Assembly (NCBI GenBank): GCA_902776685.1 | Contig: CACYRB010000017.1 | Coordinates: 1 to 36,285, forward strand | DNA length: 36,285 bases | DNA from: an uncultured Prevotellaceae bacterium | GTDB lineage: Bacteria > Bacteroidota > Bacteroidia > Bacteroidales > Bacteroidaceae | Direction: 5' to 3' | Shown here: one piece after another, positions 24,492 through 33,345 of the stretch | How positions within the stretch are numbered: position 1 is the first letter of the stretch | How the letters are laid out: every line of letters begins with the position of its first letter | Notes under the pieces: generated by a model | Database searches by the model: none | What the model was told of the DNA's origin: nothing | The model's input: only the letters and a program-made list of their open reading frames with translations | Made by a program: the position numbers and the translations under genes

Positions 24492-24565
24492 GCCTCTTTA
24501 GCTCAGTTGGCCAGAGCACGTGATTTGTAATCTCGGGGTCGTTGGTTCGAATCCGACAAGAGGCT
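24492..24565 (+). tRNA. tRNA-Thr (anticodon UGU)
   Basis: A cloverleaf can be drawn: acceptor GCCTCTT/AAGAGGC (7 bp), D-arm GCTC/GAGC, anticodon stem CGTGA/TCTCG with one T-T mismatch, loop TTTGTAA giving anticodon TGT, and T-arm GTTGG/CCGAC around TTCGAAT. Discriminator base is T and CCA is not encoded. Confidence 0.95.
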
Positions 24566-24630
24566 CGGATAGGCGAAAGCCAATCAGTCGTAAGGCTCGG
24601 ATAGGCGAAAGCCAATCAGCCGTAAGGCTC
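24562..24630 (+). repeat. 32-bp tandem repeat seeded by the tRNA 3' end
   Basis: Two copies of a 32-bp unit (24562-24593, 24594-24625; one T/C difference) and the first 5 bases of a third follow the tRNA. The first copy begins within the tRNA acceptor strand (GGCTC). Each copy has a GGC-GAAA-GCC hairpin with a GNRA-type loop. Confidence 0.88.
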
Positions 24631-24635
24631 AAAAT

Positions 24636-24674
24636 AAATGCATAATTCATAAGTTAATTAGGAATTATGCATTT
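24636..24674. terminator. Perfect AT-rich hairpin after the tRNA
   Basis: AAATGCATAATTC at 24636-24648 and GAATTATGCATTT at 24662-24674 form a perfect 13-bp stem with a 13-nt loop. It may end the SRP/tRNA transcript; the T-tract after it is short, so termination is likely but not certain. Confidence 0.55.
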
Positions 24675-24698
24675 GTTATTATAGTATAAAGCAGAGAT

Positions 24699-25775
24699 AT
24701 GAAAAAAGGCGATAAAGTAAGATTCCTGAATGAAGTCGGCGGGGGAGTCGTTTCAGGCTTCCGCGATAAAAACACGGTACTCGTCGAAGATAGCGACGGG
24801 TTTGAAATACCCATGTCGGTGACCGACGTCGTCGTTGTGGCCGACGAAAACTACTCGACTTCAAACATGGTCAGTCCCATGAAACAAGAGACTGACGACA
24901 AAAGACAAAAAGCAGTGGTGCCTAAAGCTTCCGACGACCCCTCGGAGGGCGAAATCGCATTCCGTGCGCCGGTAGAGGAACGAAAAGGCGGCAACGTGCT
25001 CAGCTGCTATCTGGCCTTTGTTCCGGTCGATGTCAAGGAAATCTCAAATACGCGATTTGAGTGCTATTTTGTCAACGACTCCAACTACTATGTGCGCTTC
25101 ACCTGCCTCGTGGCTGAAGGTAACAGCTGGACGCTGCGCTCCACGATGGAGGTAGAGCCGAACACGAAAGAGTTTATCGAAGAAATAGGTCGCGAAGATT
25201 TGAACGACTTGTCGCGCATTGCTGTTCAGCTACTGGCATATAAACGCGAGAAACCTTTTCAGTTGAAGCCTTCGATAGATGTTCAGATGCGCATTGATGC
25301 CGTGAAGTTCTATAAGCTGCACACGTTCCGTGAAAACGACTTCTTCGAGCAACCCGCCCTGCTCTATACGATTGTCGAGAACGATGATGTGGCACGCCCG
25401 CTTGTCGTTGATGCCGACGCCATAAAAAAGCAAATGTACGGCAAGGACGAACCGCAGAAAAAGCACCAACCGCAAAAGCGTGTAGGCGACGAGGGAGCCG
25501 TTGTTGTTGACCTCCATGCCAACGAGTTGCTGGAAACCACGGCAGGCATGTCCAATGCCGACATATTGAATTATCAGCTCGATGTGTTCCGCAAAACGAT
25601 AGAAGAAAACAAAAAGCGCAAAGGCCAGCGGCTCATCTTCATCCACGGCAAGGGGGAAGGTGTGCTCCGCCAGGCCATTATCCACGAGTTGCACTACCGC
25701 TATAAGACCTTCCTTTACCAGGATGCCTTGTTCCGCGAGTATGGCTATGGAGCCACACAAGTGACAATTCGATAG
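24699..25775 (+). CDS. DUF2027 and Smr-domain protein
   Basis: The protein has 358 residues. An N-terminal DUF2027 segment (about 1-60: KKGDKVRFLNEVGGGVVSGF, like a small SH3/KOW-type barrel) is followed by a linker and a beta-rich middle domain. The C-terminal Smr domain (about 265-358) contains VVDLHANELL and LIFIHGKGEGVLR, the DLH and HGKG motifs of Smr nucleases. This is the Bacteroidota 'MutS2-like without MutS core' architecture, probably acting on nucleic acid; cellular role unknown. It is followed by a strong terminator and converges with yidC. Confidence 0.88.
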   Translation: MKKGDKVRFLNEVGGGVVSGFRDKNTVLVEDSDGFEIPMSVTDVVVVADENYSTSNMVSPMKQETDDKRQKAVVPKASDDPSEGEIAFRAPVEERKGGNVLSCYLAFVPVDVKEISNTRFECYFVNDSNYYVRFTCLVAEGNSWTLRSTMEVEPNTKEFIEEIGREDLNDLSRIAVQLLAYKREKPFQLKPSIDVQMRIDAVKFYKLHTFRENDFFEQPALLYTIVENDDVARPLVVDADAIKKQMYGKDEPQKKHQPQKRVGDEGAVVVDLHANELLETTAGMSNADILNYQLDVFRKTIEENKKRKGQRLIFIHGKGEGVLRQAIIHELHYRYKTFLYQDALFREYGYGATQVTIR

Positions 25776-25797
25776 TTCAGACAGAATATATAAATAT

Positions 25798-25850
25798 AAA
25801 GAGAACCTGTTGAGGGAATGTTTCATTGCCCTTGATAGGTTCTCTTTTTT
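25798..25850 (+). terminator. Intrinsic terminator between DUF2027-Smr and yidC
   Basis: An 11-bp stem (AAAGAGAACCT/AGGTTCTCTTT, 25798-25808 and 25837-25847) runs into a T-tract to 25850, with an inner AGGG/CCCT stem. The sequence can also pair on the minus strand, so it may serve both convergent genes. Confidence 0.9.
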
Positions 25851-25886
25851 GTTATATGCGTTGAACTACCTTTTTTTATGTTCGCA

Positions 25887-27791
25887 TTATTTCTTGTTCA
25901 GCTGGCTCTTCTTGCGTTCAAGTTCCTGACGCTTGCGAAGCATCTCTTGTTGCTGCTCTTGCATGGCTTGGAGACGTGCAGCCAGGCCACTGGTCTTTTT
26001 CGGGTTGTTCTTGTTCTCTTTGTATCGGGCCTCAAGAATGGCAAGCAACTTTTCGTCATTGGTCGTCTTGCGCAAGATGAACATGATGGCGGCACTCATG
26101 AAGAGCGACACGAAATAGTAGAAGTTCAGTCCGCTGGAATAGTCGTTGAACATGAAGAAGAACATCAACGGCATGAGGTACATCATCCATTGCATCATCT
26201 TCATTTGTTCAGCCTGCTGACCCACCATCTGGTCGCGTTGCTGGCGCATGGTCATCCACGAATAGAGCACGTTGGCCACACAAAAGAGTATGCAGGTGAG
26301 TGAGAGGTGGTCGCCGATGCCCCAGATGTGGGTTCCCCATTCTACGATGGGGTCGTAGGTTGAGAGGTCGTCAATCCACAGGAACTTCTCGCCGCGTAGT
26401 TGGATGGCGTTGGGTACGAAGTTGAACATGGCAATCCAGATAGGCATCTGAATGAGCATGGGCAGACAGCCGGATAGGGGAGAGACACCATACTTGGCAT
26501 ACTCTTGCATCATAGCCTGTTGCTTTTGCATCTGGTCTTCTGGATTATTGTATTGTTTGGTCGCCTCTTCAAGTTTCGGCTTGAGTACGCGCATCTTCGC
26601 ACTCGACATGTAGCTCTTTTTGACCAAAGGATAGGTGATGGCCTTGAGCAGCAAGGTGATGAGAATGAGCACAATGCCCATCGGGAAAATCTTTGAGAGC
26701 CAGTCGAAGACGTAGATGGTGAAGAAACGGTTAATCCAGCGCACGATGGGCCAACCAAGATAGACCAGTTTCTTCAGTTCAAGGTCTTTCCCAAACGAAC
26801 TTGACTCACTGGCGTTTTGAAGAATACGGAAATCGTTGGGGCCGAAATAGAATTCCAGTTCGGTAATCTCCTTTCCGGTTGGGTCGAAAGCCGTCTTCAA
26901 CTTGGCCTCGTATTGCTTCAGGTAGCCCGAACCCTTTTCCTGAGGAATACTCGTCAGCAAGGCGTTACTCGAAAAACCGTTTTTCGCAATCATGATGGCC
27001 GAGAAGAACTGGTCCTTGAATGCCACCCAGTCGAGGGCTTCCTCTATGGGCTTGTCAACCTCTTCCTTCGTCTCGTTCAGATAGTCGGTGCTGTTGTCTT
27101 TCTCTTTATAGGTAAGTGTAGCGTAGCGGTTCTCAAAGGTGAATCCGCGTTCTTGCTGGCGAAGCTTTCCCTTCCAGTTGACATCAATTTGGCCATAGTT
27201 GGGTGCAAACAATCCTTGCATACCATGCACTTGCAATCCCATATGCAACAGGTAGTCTTCGGCGAGATGGTAGTGCAAGGCAATGAGTCTGTCGTTTCCG
27301 GCATAGGCTACGAAGGTGACGGCGGTGTCGCTTGCTTCCTCAACCTTAAAATTAAGGTCTTGCGTAGCAATATTGGCCTCTTTCGTGGCAAGTAGGAAGT
27401 TGAGTTGCTGCTCCTTTCCGTCAAAAAGAGTCACGTCGGGTTTCCCGTTGCGGTCTTTATAGCCTTTGACAACGGCCTTTTCTACGGTGGCTCCTTTGGA
27501 GGAAAGTGTCAGCTCCACTTTGTCGTTTTTAAGTACGACGGGAGTGGCCGTCGTGGGTTGCATGGCCGCATGGAATAGGGCCGTGGTGTCGGCTTCCTGC
27601 TTTGCTTTTTCTTCGGCGGCCTTCTTAGCAGCTTGTTTCTTCGCGGCTTCCGCCTTCTGCTGTTCCACTTTGCGGATGGGGTCCTGAACAAATGCAGCTC
27701 GTTGCTGCTCTTCAGATGGTTTGCTATACCAACTGAAACCTATCAGGACAATGGCGATTAAGACGAAGCCTGTGATGGTGTTCTTATCCAT
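25887..27791 (-). CDS. yidC: Membrane protein insertase YidC
   Basis: This 634-residue Oxa1/YidC insertase works with or without SecYEG. TM1 (about 5-22, ITGFVLIAIVLIGFSWY) is followed by an Ala/Lys-rich segment. A large periplasmic beta domain spans about 75-350. The conserved core (about 365-590) has IVLILITLLLKAITYPL, the KYGVSPLSGCLPMLIQMPIWIAMF region and later helices. It ends in a basic tail for ribosome contact. The cytoplasmic hairpin between TM2 and TM3 is intact (SSAKMRVLKPKLEEATKQY). Transcribed after pyrG with only 4 bp between them. Confidence 0.97.
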   Translation of the reverse strand: MDKNTITGFVLIAIVLIGFSWYSKPSEEQQRAAFVQDPIRKVEQQKAEAAKKQAAKKAAEEKAKQEADTTALFHAAMQPTTATPVVLKNDKVELTLSSKGATVEKAVVKGYKDRNGKPDVTLFDGKEQQLNFLLATKEANIATQDLNFKVEEASDTAVTFVAYAGNDRLIALHYHLAEDYLLHMGLQVHGMQGLFAPNYGQIDVNWKGKLRQQERGFTFENRYATLTYKEKDNSTDYLNETKEEVDKPIEEALDWVAFKDQFFSAIMIAKNGFSSNALLTSIPQEKGSGYLKQYEAKLKTAFDPTGKEITELEFYFGPNDFRILQNASESSSFGKDLELKKLVYLGWPIVRWINRFFTIYVFDWLSKIFPMGIVLILITLLLKAITYPLVKKSYMSSAKMRVLKPKLEEATKQYNNPEDQMQKQQAMMQEYAKYGVSPLSGCLPMLIQMPIWIAMFNFVPNAIQLRGEKFLWIDDLSTYDPIVEWGTHIWGIGDHLSLTCILFCVANVLYSWMTMRQQRDQMVGQQAEQMKMMQWMMYLMPLMFFFMFNDYSSGLNFYYFVSLFMSAAIMFILRKTTNDEKLLAILEARYKENKNNPKKTSGLAARLQAMQEQQQEMLRKRQELERKKSQLNKK

Positions 27792-27795
27792 ATTT

Positions 27796-29409
<1,614 letters not shown>

Positions 29410-29462
29410 TTAATGATATGTGAATTGTCTATTAAAAACATGAAACATAAAATTTCAATTTG

Positions 29463-29470
29463 CAAAGGTA
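29463..29470 (-). promoter_or_regulatory. -7 box of pyrG-yidC
   Basis: Minus strand TACCTTTG (TAnnTTTG) lies 65 nt before the GTG start. Divergent from the rnpB promoter 43 bp away. Confidence 0.55.
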
Positions 29471-29513
29471 TAAAAAAAAGTTGAAAGGTTGAAAGGAATT
29501 CGAGTTTTTTTCG

Positions 29514-29521
29514 TACTTTTG
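29514..29521 (+). promoter_or_regulatory. -7 box of rnpB
   Basis: TACTTTTG matches TAnnTTTG and places the start at about 29528-29532, in agreement with the RNase P RNA 5' end. The -33 region (GGTTG at 29487-29491) is weak. Confidence 0.6.
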
Positions 29522-29534
29522 TGCCCGTTAAGAA

Positions 29535-29931
29535 AACAGCACCCCGGCCTGCCGCTGGTATCGTTTGTAGATGCGAGAGGAAAGTCCGGGCAGCATAGGG
29601 CGCTCCACTTCTGAAAATGGAAGCCGTTGGTGACAGTGGGTGAAGATAGAAGAAAATAACCGCCTCTTCGGGTGTAGACTTCGGTTGTACGCTTCTGAGG
29701 TAAGGGTGAGAAGGTGAGGTAAGAGCTCACCAGCCGGCGGGTGATCGTCGGGCTGTATCTGCTGGAGGCTGTAAGTTCATGTAAACCGTCGTTTGAGGGT
29801 TGCCCGCCCGACTTTTTGGCGACGGAGGGTAGAACGCTAAAGCCGTGGGGTGACTCGTCGGCTTAGATAAATGGCAGGCACGCCTATTTGTAATGTGGCG
29901 TACAGAACCCGGCTTATAGGGGTACTGTTTT
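29535..29931 (+). ncRNA. rnpB: RNase P RNA (class A)
   Basis: The catalytic RNA of RNase P, which matures tRNA 5' ends. Visible class A landmarks are GAGGAAAGTCCGGGC (P4/J3-4, near 29577-29591), the GGTAAGGGTGAGAAGGTGAGG block (J5/15 region), and a 3' core with AGATAAATGGCAGGCACG then ACAGAACCCGGCTTATAG. The first and last bases pair as P1 (AACAGCACCCC against GGGGTACTGTT), after which the T-run to 29935 makes the P1 stem also a terminator hairpin. Ends are approximate. Confidence 0.95.
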
Positions 29932-30001
29932 TTTTCTTCTATGCATGTGGCATTGATGTGTAAATGCACAAATGTAAAAAAAGGTAATCTGAATCAACAA
30001 C

Positions 30002-31306
30002 ATGAATTTGAAACAAATAAACCTTTTCTTCACCCATGACTTGTGGCAGCCGTTGCCTGAAGGGAGCTGTTGGTTGCGGCGATTTACCTATAGCGTCCTG
30101 AAGAAATTACTGCTGGCCATAAAGTTTTTCACGACAAAAGGTGTGATGGACCGGGCTTCGGCACTCACTTACAGCACGTTGTTAGCTATCGTGCCGATAG
30201 TGGCCGTGGTGTTTGCCATCGCACGTGGGTTCGGCTTCTCGAAATATATAGAAGTTTGGTTTCGCGACGTATTGTCGAGTCAACCTCAGGTGGCAGATAC
30301 CATTATCGGCTTTGTTAATTCCTACTTAGTTCATGCCCGCAGTGGCATTATTTTAGGTATCGGTTTTGTCTTCATGCTTTGGACGGTTCTCATGCTGACT
30401 CGCAATGTGGAACAGGCCTTCAACGACATTTGGCAAGTGAAGTCGCAACGTAGTTTCATTCGAAGAAGCACCGACTATCTTGCAATTTTTTTCCTTGTAC
30501 CTATTATTATTGTTGTCACTTCAGGTCTTTCAATCTTTGTCTCTACAATAGCCAGTCAGTCGGTTCTTATAGGGCCGTTGCTGAGGTTTCTCCTTTGGCT
30601 GATGCCTTATATACTGATGTCTGCGGTGTTTGTCGGGATGTATATGTTCATGCCCAACACGCGTGTGCGCTTTATGAGTGCCTTGGCTCCGGGAATCTTG
30701 GCAGGAGTAGCCATGCAAATGTTACAGTTCTTCTACATTCATTCTCAGATATTTCTTTCCAGTTATAATGCCATTTACGGTTCTTTTGCCGCACTCCCTT
30801 TGTTCATGTTGTGGGTACAGATTTCTTGGACGATTTGTCTTTTCGGAGCCGAATTGAGTTATACGAACCAAAACCTTGAAGCATTCAGTTTTCTGAACGA
30901 TGACGGACAACTTAGTCACCACGACCGGTTTGTGCTAAGTGCCGTATTGCTGGGAAAGATATGTCGTCGGCTTGATGAGGGTGGAAAGCCATACACGGCC
31001 TTGCAACTGAAAACGGAAACGGGAATCCCTATGCGCGTAGCAGCCGATTTGCTTCAGGAGATGAGAGAGGCAGGGCTGGTCTTTGAGAGTACGACTGCCG
31101 ATGCGGAAGGTGAAACCGTTTTCCAACCGGCACTCTCACCCGATAAAATTACGATGGATGTGTTGGCAACCCGCTTGGACAAGTTGGGTAAGACTCCAGT
31201 GGGGCTCAATGTTTCCGATTATGAAAGCCGTTTGCCCGTGACGATGGCAGAGGCTTATCAGCTCTATATGGAAAAGTTGAATGGTGTAGCCGTTCTTGAC
31301 GTGTAA
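30002..31306 (+). CDS. YihY/BrkB-family inner membrane protein
   Basis: This 434-residue protein has a YihY (UPF0761/BrkB) domain, about residues 40-300, with six hydrophobic helices and the landmarks DRASALTYSTLLAIVPIVAVVFAIARGFG, GIGFVFMLWTVLMLTRNVEQAFNDIW and the closing WVQISWTICLFGAELSYTNQN. The C-terminal region (about 300-434) looks like a winged-helix-type cytoplasmic domain (LKTETGIPMRVAADLLQEMREAGLVFES). The family is named after a Bordetella serum-resistance gene, but it is not tied to a defined activity here. It starts about 70 bp after rnpB and may be reached by readthrough; no other promoter was seen. Confidence 0.9.
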   Translation: MNLKQINLFFTHDLWQPLPEGSCWLRRFTYSVLKKLLLAIKFFTTKGVMDRASALTYSTLLAIVPIVAVVFAIARGFGFSKYIEVWFRDVLSSQPQVADTIIGFVNSYLVHARSGIILGIGFVFMLWTVLMLTRNVEQAFNDIWQVKSQRSFIRRSTDYLAIFFLVPIIIVVTSGLSIFVSTIASQSVLIGPLLRFLLWLMPYILMSAVFVGMYMFMPNTRVRFMSALAPGILAGVAMQMLQFFYIHSQIFLSSYNAIYGSFAALPLFMLWVQISWTICLFGAELSYTNQNLEAFSFLNDDGQLSHHDRFVLSAVLLGKICRRLDEGGKPYTALQLKTETGIPMRVAADLLQEMREAGLVFESTTADAEGETVFQPALSPDKITMDVLATRLDKLGKTPVGLNVSDYESRLPVTMAEAYQLYMEKLNGVAVLDV

Positions 31307-31339
31307 CACAATAAAACAAGCAAAAATACGTTATACTAC

Positions 31340-31744
31340 ATGATGGACCCAATATTAAATGACTACGAACATAGTGTCACGAACAGAATAGCAAAGTTTG
31401 GCGATTTGCCGGATTTTCCCAAAATGGAAGACTTCGGCATTACTCGTGCCGAGCTCGACGACTATCTCTTTGACAAGCAGGCAATTCTCGATAGTGAAGG
31501 TTCGGAAAAGACACGCTACGTGGTGTTGGGCATACTCATTATATTGCCCATCCTCGTCATTGCAGCTTTCCCTCCCGAACGTTTGCCAGGCAGAGAATTG
31601 TTCGTGTTTGTCGGCATTGCGATAGGCTTGGTGCTTGCGGTCATTTGCTGGGCCATTATGAAATTGTGGATAAAGACAAAACTAAGGAAACTGTATCAAG
31701 CTGATATAGAGAAATATATCGATGCGGTTCTCAAGTATAAGTAA
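31340..31744 (+). CDS. Small membrane protein with two transmembrane helices
   Basis: The protein has 134 residues: a 55-residue acidic cytoplasmic start, two hydrophobic helices (about 62-79 and 87-108) separated by a Pro-rich turn, and a Lys-rich tail ending KYK. No family was recognised. Start ATG at 31340 is followed at once by a second in-frame ATG. It lies 33 bp after the YihY gene and 33 bp before the YkvA gene, so a three-gene operon is likely. Confidence 0.75.
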   Translation: MMDPILNDYEHSVTNRIAKFGDLPDFPKMEDFGITRAELDDYLFDKQAILDSEGSEKTRYVVLGILIILPILVIAAFPPERLPGRELFVFVGIAIGLVLAVICWAIMKLWIKTKLRKLYQADIEKYIDAVLKYK

Positions 31745-31777
31745 AAATAATTATTGTTGAATTAAAGTTAGTTAGAT

Positions 31778-32188
31778 ATGACACAATTACCCGACTTTAT
31801 GTCGTATAAGGATAAGTTTTCGAGAGAGAAGTTTGTAGAAAAAATCTCGCGAATAGCCAAACGAGCAGGAGCCAAGTTGGTATATGCTGCGTTGTTGTTG
31901 TATTACACACTCGAAAACGATAAAGTTTCGTTCAAAGACAAGGCTATCATTATCGGGGCATTAGGCTACCTCATCAGTCCGCTCGATGTTATTCCCGACG
32001 CTATTCCCATCGCCGGACTGGGCGACGATTTGGCCGTCTTGGTTTACGTGTTGCATAAGGTCTGGGGCGAGGTCTCGGAAGAGGTAAAGCAAAAGGCAAA
32101 AAACAAGTTGAATACTTGGTTTGATGCCGATGAACTGCTACAGGCCGATAATCTTTTCAACGACTCGCCCGATAGCGAGCCGGTTTAG
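31778..32188 (+). CDS. YkvA/DUF1232 family protein
   Basis: The protein has 136 residues. The core DUF1232 motif, KDKAIIIGALGYLISPLDVIPDAIPIAGLGDD (about residues 48-79), is split here in two hydrophobic helices with the DVIPD turn. The N-terminal helix of basic residues and a charged C-terminus are typical of the family. Function is unknown. It ends the apparent YihY-YkvA operon. Confidence 0.88.
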   Translation: MTQLPDFMSYKDKFSREKFVEKISRIAKRAGAKLVYAALLLYYTLENDKVSFKDKAIIIGALGYLISPLDVIPDAIPIAGLGDDLAVLVYVLHKVWGEVSEEVKQKAKNKLNTWFDADELLQADNLFNDSPDSEPV

Positions 32189-32225
32189 AATTCAAAAAGA
32201 CCATCTTTTGAGACGAAACCCTAAG

Positions 32226-32311
32226 GTTTTCAATGGCTAAAAGCCATGTTTTCAATGGCTAAAGACCATGTTTTCAATGGCTAAAAGCCACGTTTTCAAA
32301 ATGAAAACCAT
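32226..32311 (+). repeat. 22-bp tandem repeat with self-pairing units
   Basis: Three 22-bp units (32226-32247, 32248-32269, 32270-32291) start GTTTTCAATGGCTAAA and end in AGCCAT, GACCAT or AGCCAC; a partial fourth runs to about 32311 (GTTTTCA-AAA-TGAAAAC). Units 1 and 3 contain a TGGCT-AAA-AGCCA hairpin. The repeats are directly adjacent without spacers, so this is not a CRISPR array. A weak AGGTTTA/TAAACCT stem lies at 32313-32338. The rest of 32189-32393 shows nothing else. Confidence 0.9.
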
Positions 32312-32393
32312 AGGTTTATATTGTCAAACTCTAAACCTTTGAGTTACAATAGAATTATCACGAGTTACTGGGATTTCTCCTGATGGCTTTGCC

Positions 32394-33152
32394 ATGAGTT
32401 TGTCTGATGGGAGTGTAAAAACTATTCCACAGGCTTTATTCGACCGACTTTCTTTCACACATATTGTTCAACTTCTCCATGTCGAAGATTCCATGCAGCG
32501 AGCATTTTATGCTATTGAGGCAATGCGTGGACCTTGGAGCGTAAGAGAATTACAGCGACAGATAGACACCAACTACTATGCCCGTAGTGGGTGGAGTAAG
32601 ATGCCTGAATTGCTCAGTAAAAAGATAAACGGAACAGCTGAGCGACCAACCTTTGAGCAGGATGTCAAATCCCCTTATTACTTTGAATTCCTGGGTCTTT
32701 CTTCCAAAGATGCAATAGATGAGAATGATTTAGAAGCAGCAATCGTAAGCCATCTGAAAGCTTTCATCATGGAATTGGGCATGGGGTTCTGCCTTGAAGA
32801 AGAGCAGAAGAGGTTATTGATAGACGACCGTTATTACAAGGCAGATTTGGTGTTCTATCATCGCATTTTGAAATGCCATTGCATCGTGGAACTCAAAGCC
32901 CATAGGCTGGACTATGCAGATGTTGCACAACTCAACATGTACATTGAGTATTATCGCAAACACTATATGCAACCCGACGACAATCCACCTGTAGGCCTGC
33001 TCCTATGTACAGAGTATGGACAGGAAATGGTGGAATATCTTACTCCATTCACAGATCCCCAACTATTTGTTGCCCGATATGAGTTACAGTTGCCAAGCAA
33101 AGAAAAGATTCGGAAATTCTTGATGCAGGAGAACGGGAACACGAAGAGATGA
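32394..33152 (+). pseudogene. DUF1016 (PDDEXK) nuclease, 5'-truncated
   Basis: The 252 residues match the C-terminal half of DUF1016/YhcG-type proteins, which are usually about 340-370 residues. The region has a WSVRELQRQIDTNYYARSG helix-turn segment, SPYYFEFLGLSS, a (D/E)LEAAIVSHLKAFIMELGMGF region and the PDDEXK core with ADLVFYHRILKCHCIVELKAHRLDYADVAQLNMYIEYY. The usual N-terminal DUF1016_N domain is absent. Upstream, the same frame reads only about 17 more codons without an ATG before a TGA at 32340-32342 beside the tandem repeat. It could be a short active protein from the ATG at 32394, but truncation is more likely. Confidence 0.75.
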
Positions 33153-33223
33153 GCGATATAACTGCTATTTGGTTGCTTAAAAGACATAAAGTGACCCATG
33201 TTTGAAAAAAAGTTGTAATTCCC

Positions 33224-33263
33224 GTGCAGTCTTTTTGGAAAAGTGGTATCTATGTCAATAGAG
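33224..33263 (+). promoter_or_regulatory. Putative promoter/operator of the sigma-barrel gene
   Basis: GTGCAGTCTTTT starts at 33224 and GTGGTATCTAT at 33243, with TCTAT-N4-ATAGA dyad at 33249-33262. The same two blocks recur before the methyltransferase gene with a spacer one base longer. The order and distance fit an ECF -35/-10 pair. The remaining leader to 33345 shows no other signal. Confidence 0.55.
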
Positions 33264-33345
33264 GCAGAATGTTTTCGATGGACATAGAACAACGTTTTGA
33301 TTAAGTGAGAGCAGAGCAAACGCGTTTACTCTGCCGAACGGGAAA

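Noticed and set aside
32226-32311. CRISPR array
   Set aside because: Units are contiguous 22-mers without unique spacers, and no cas genes lie nearby.
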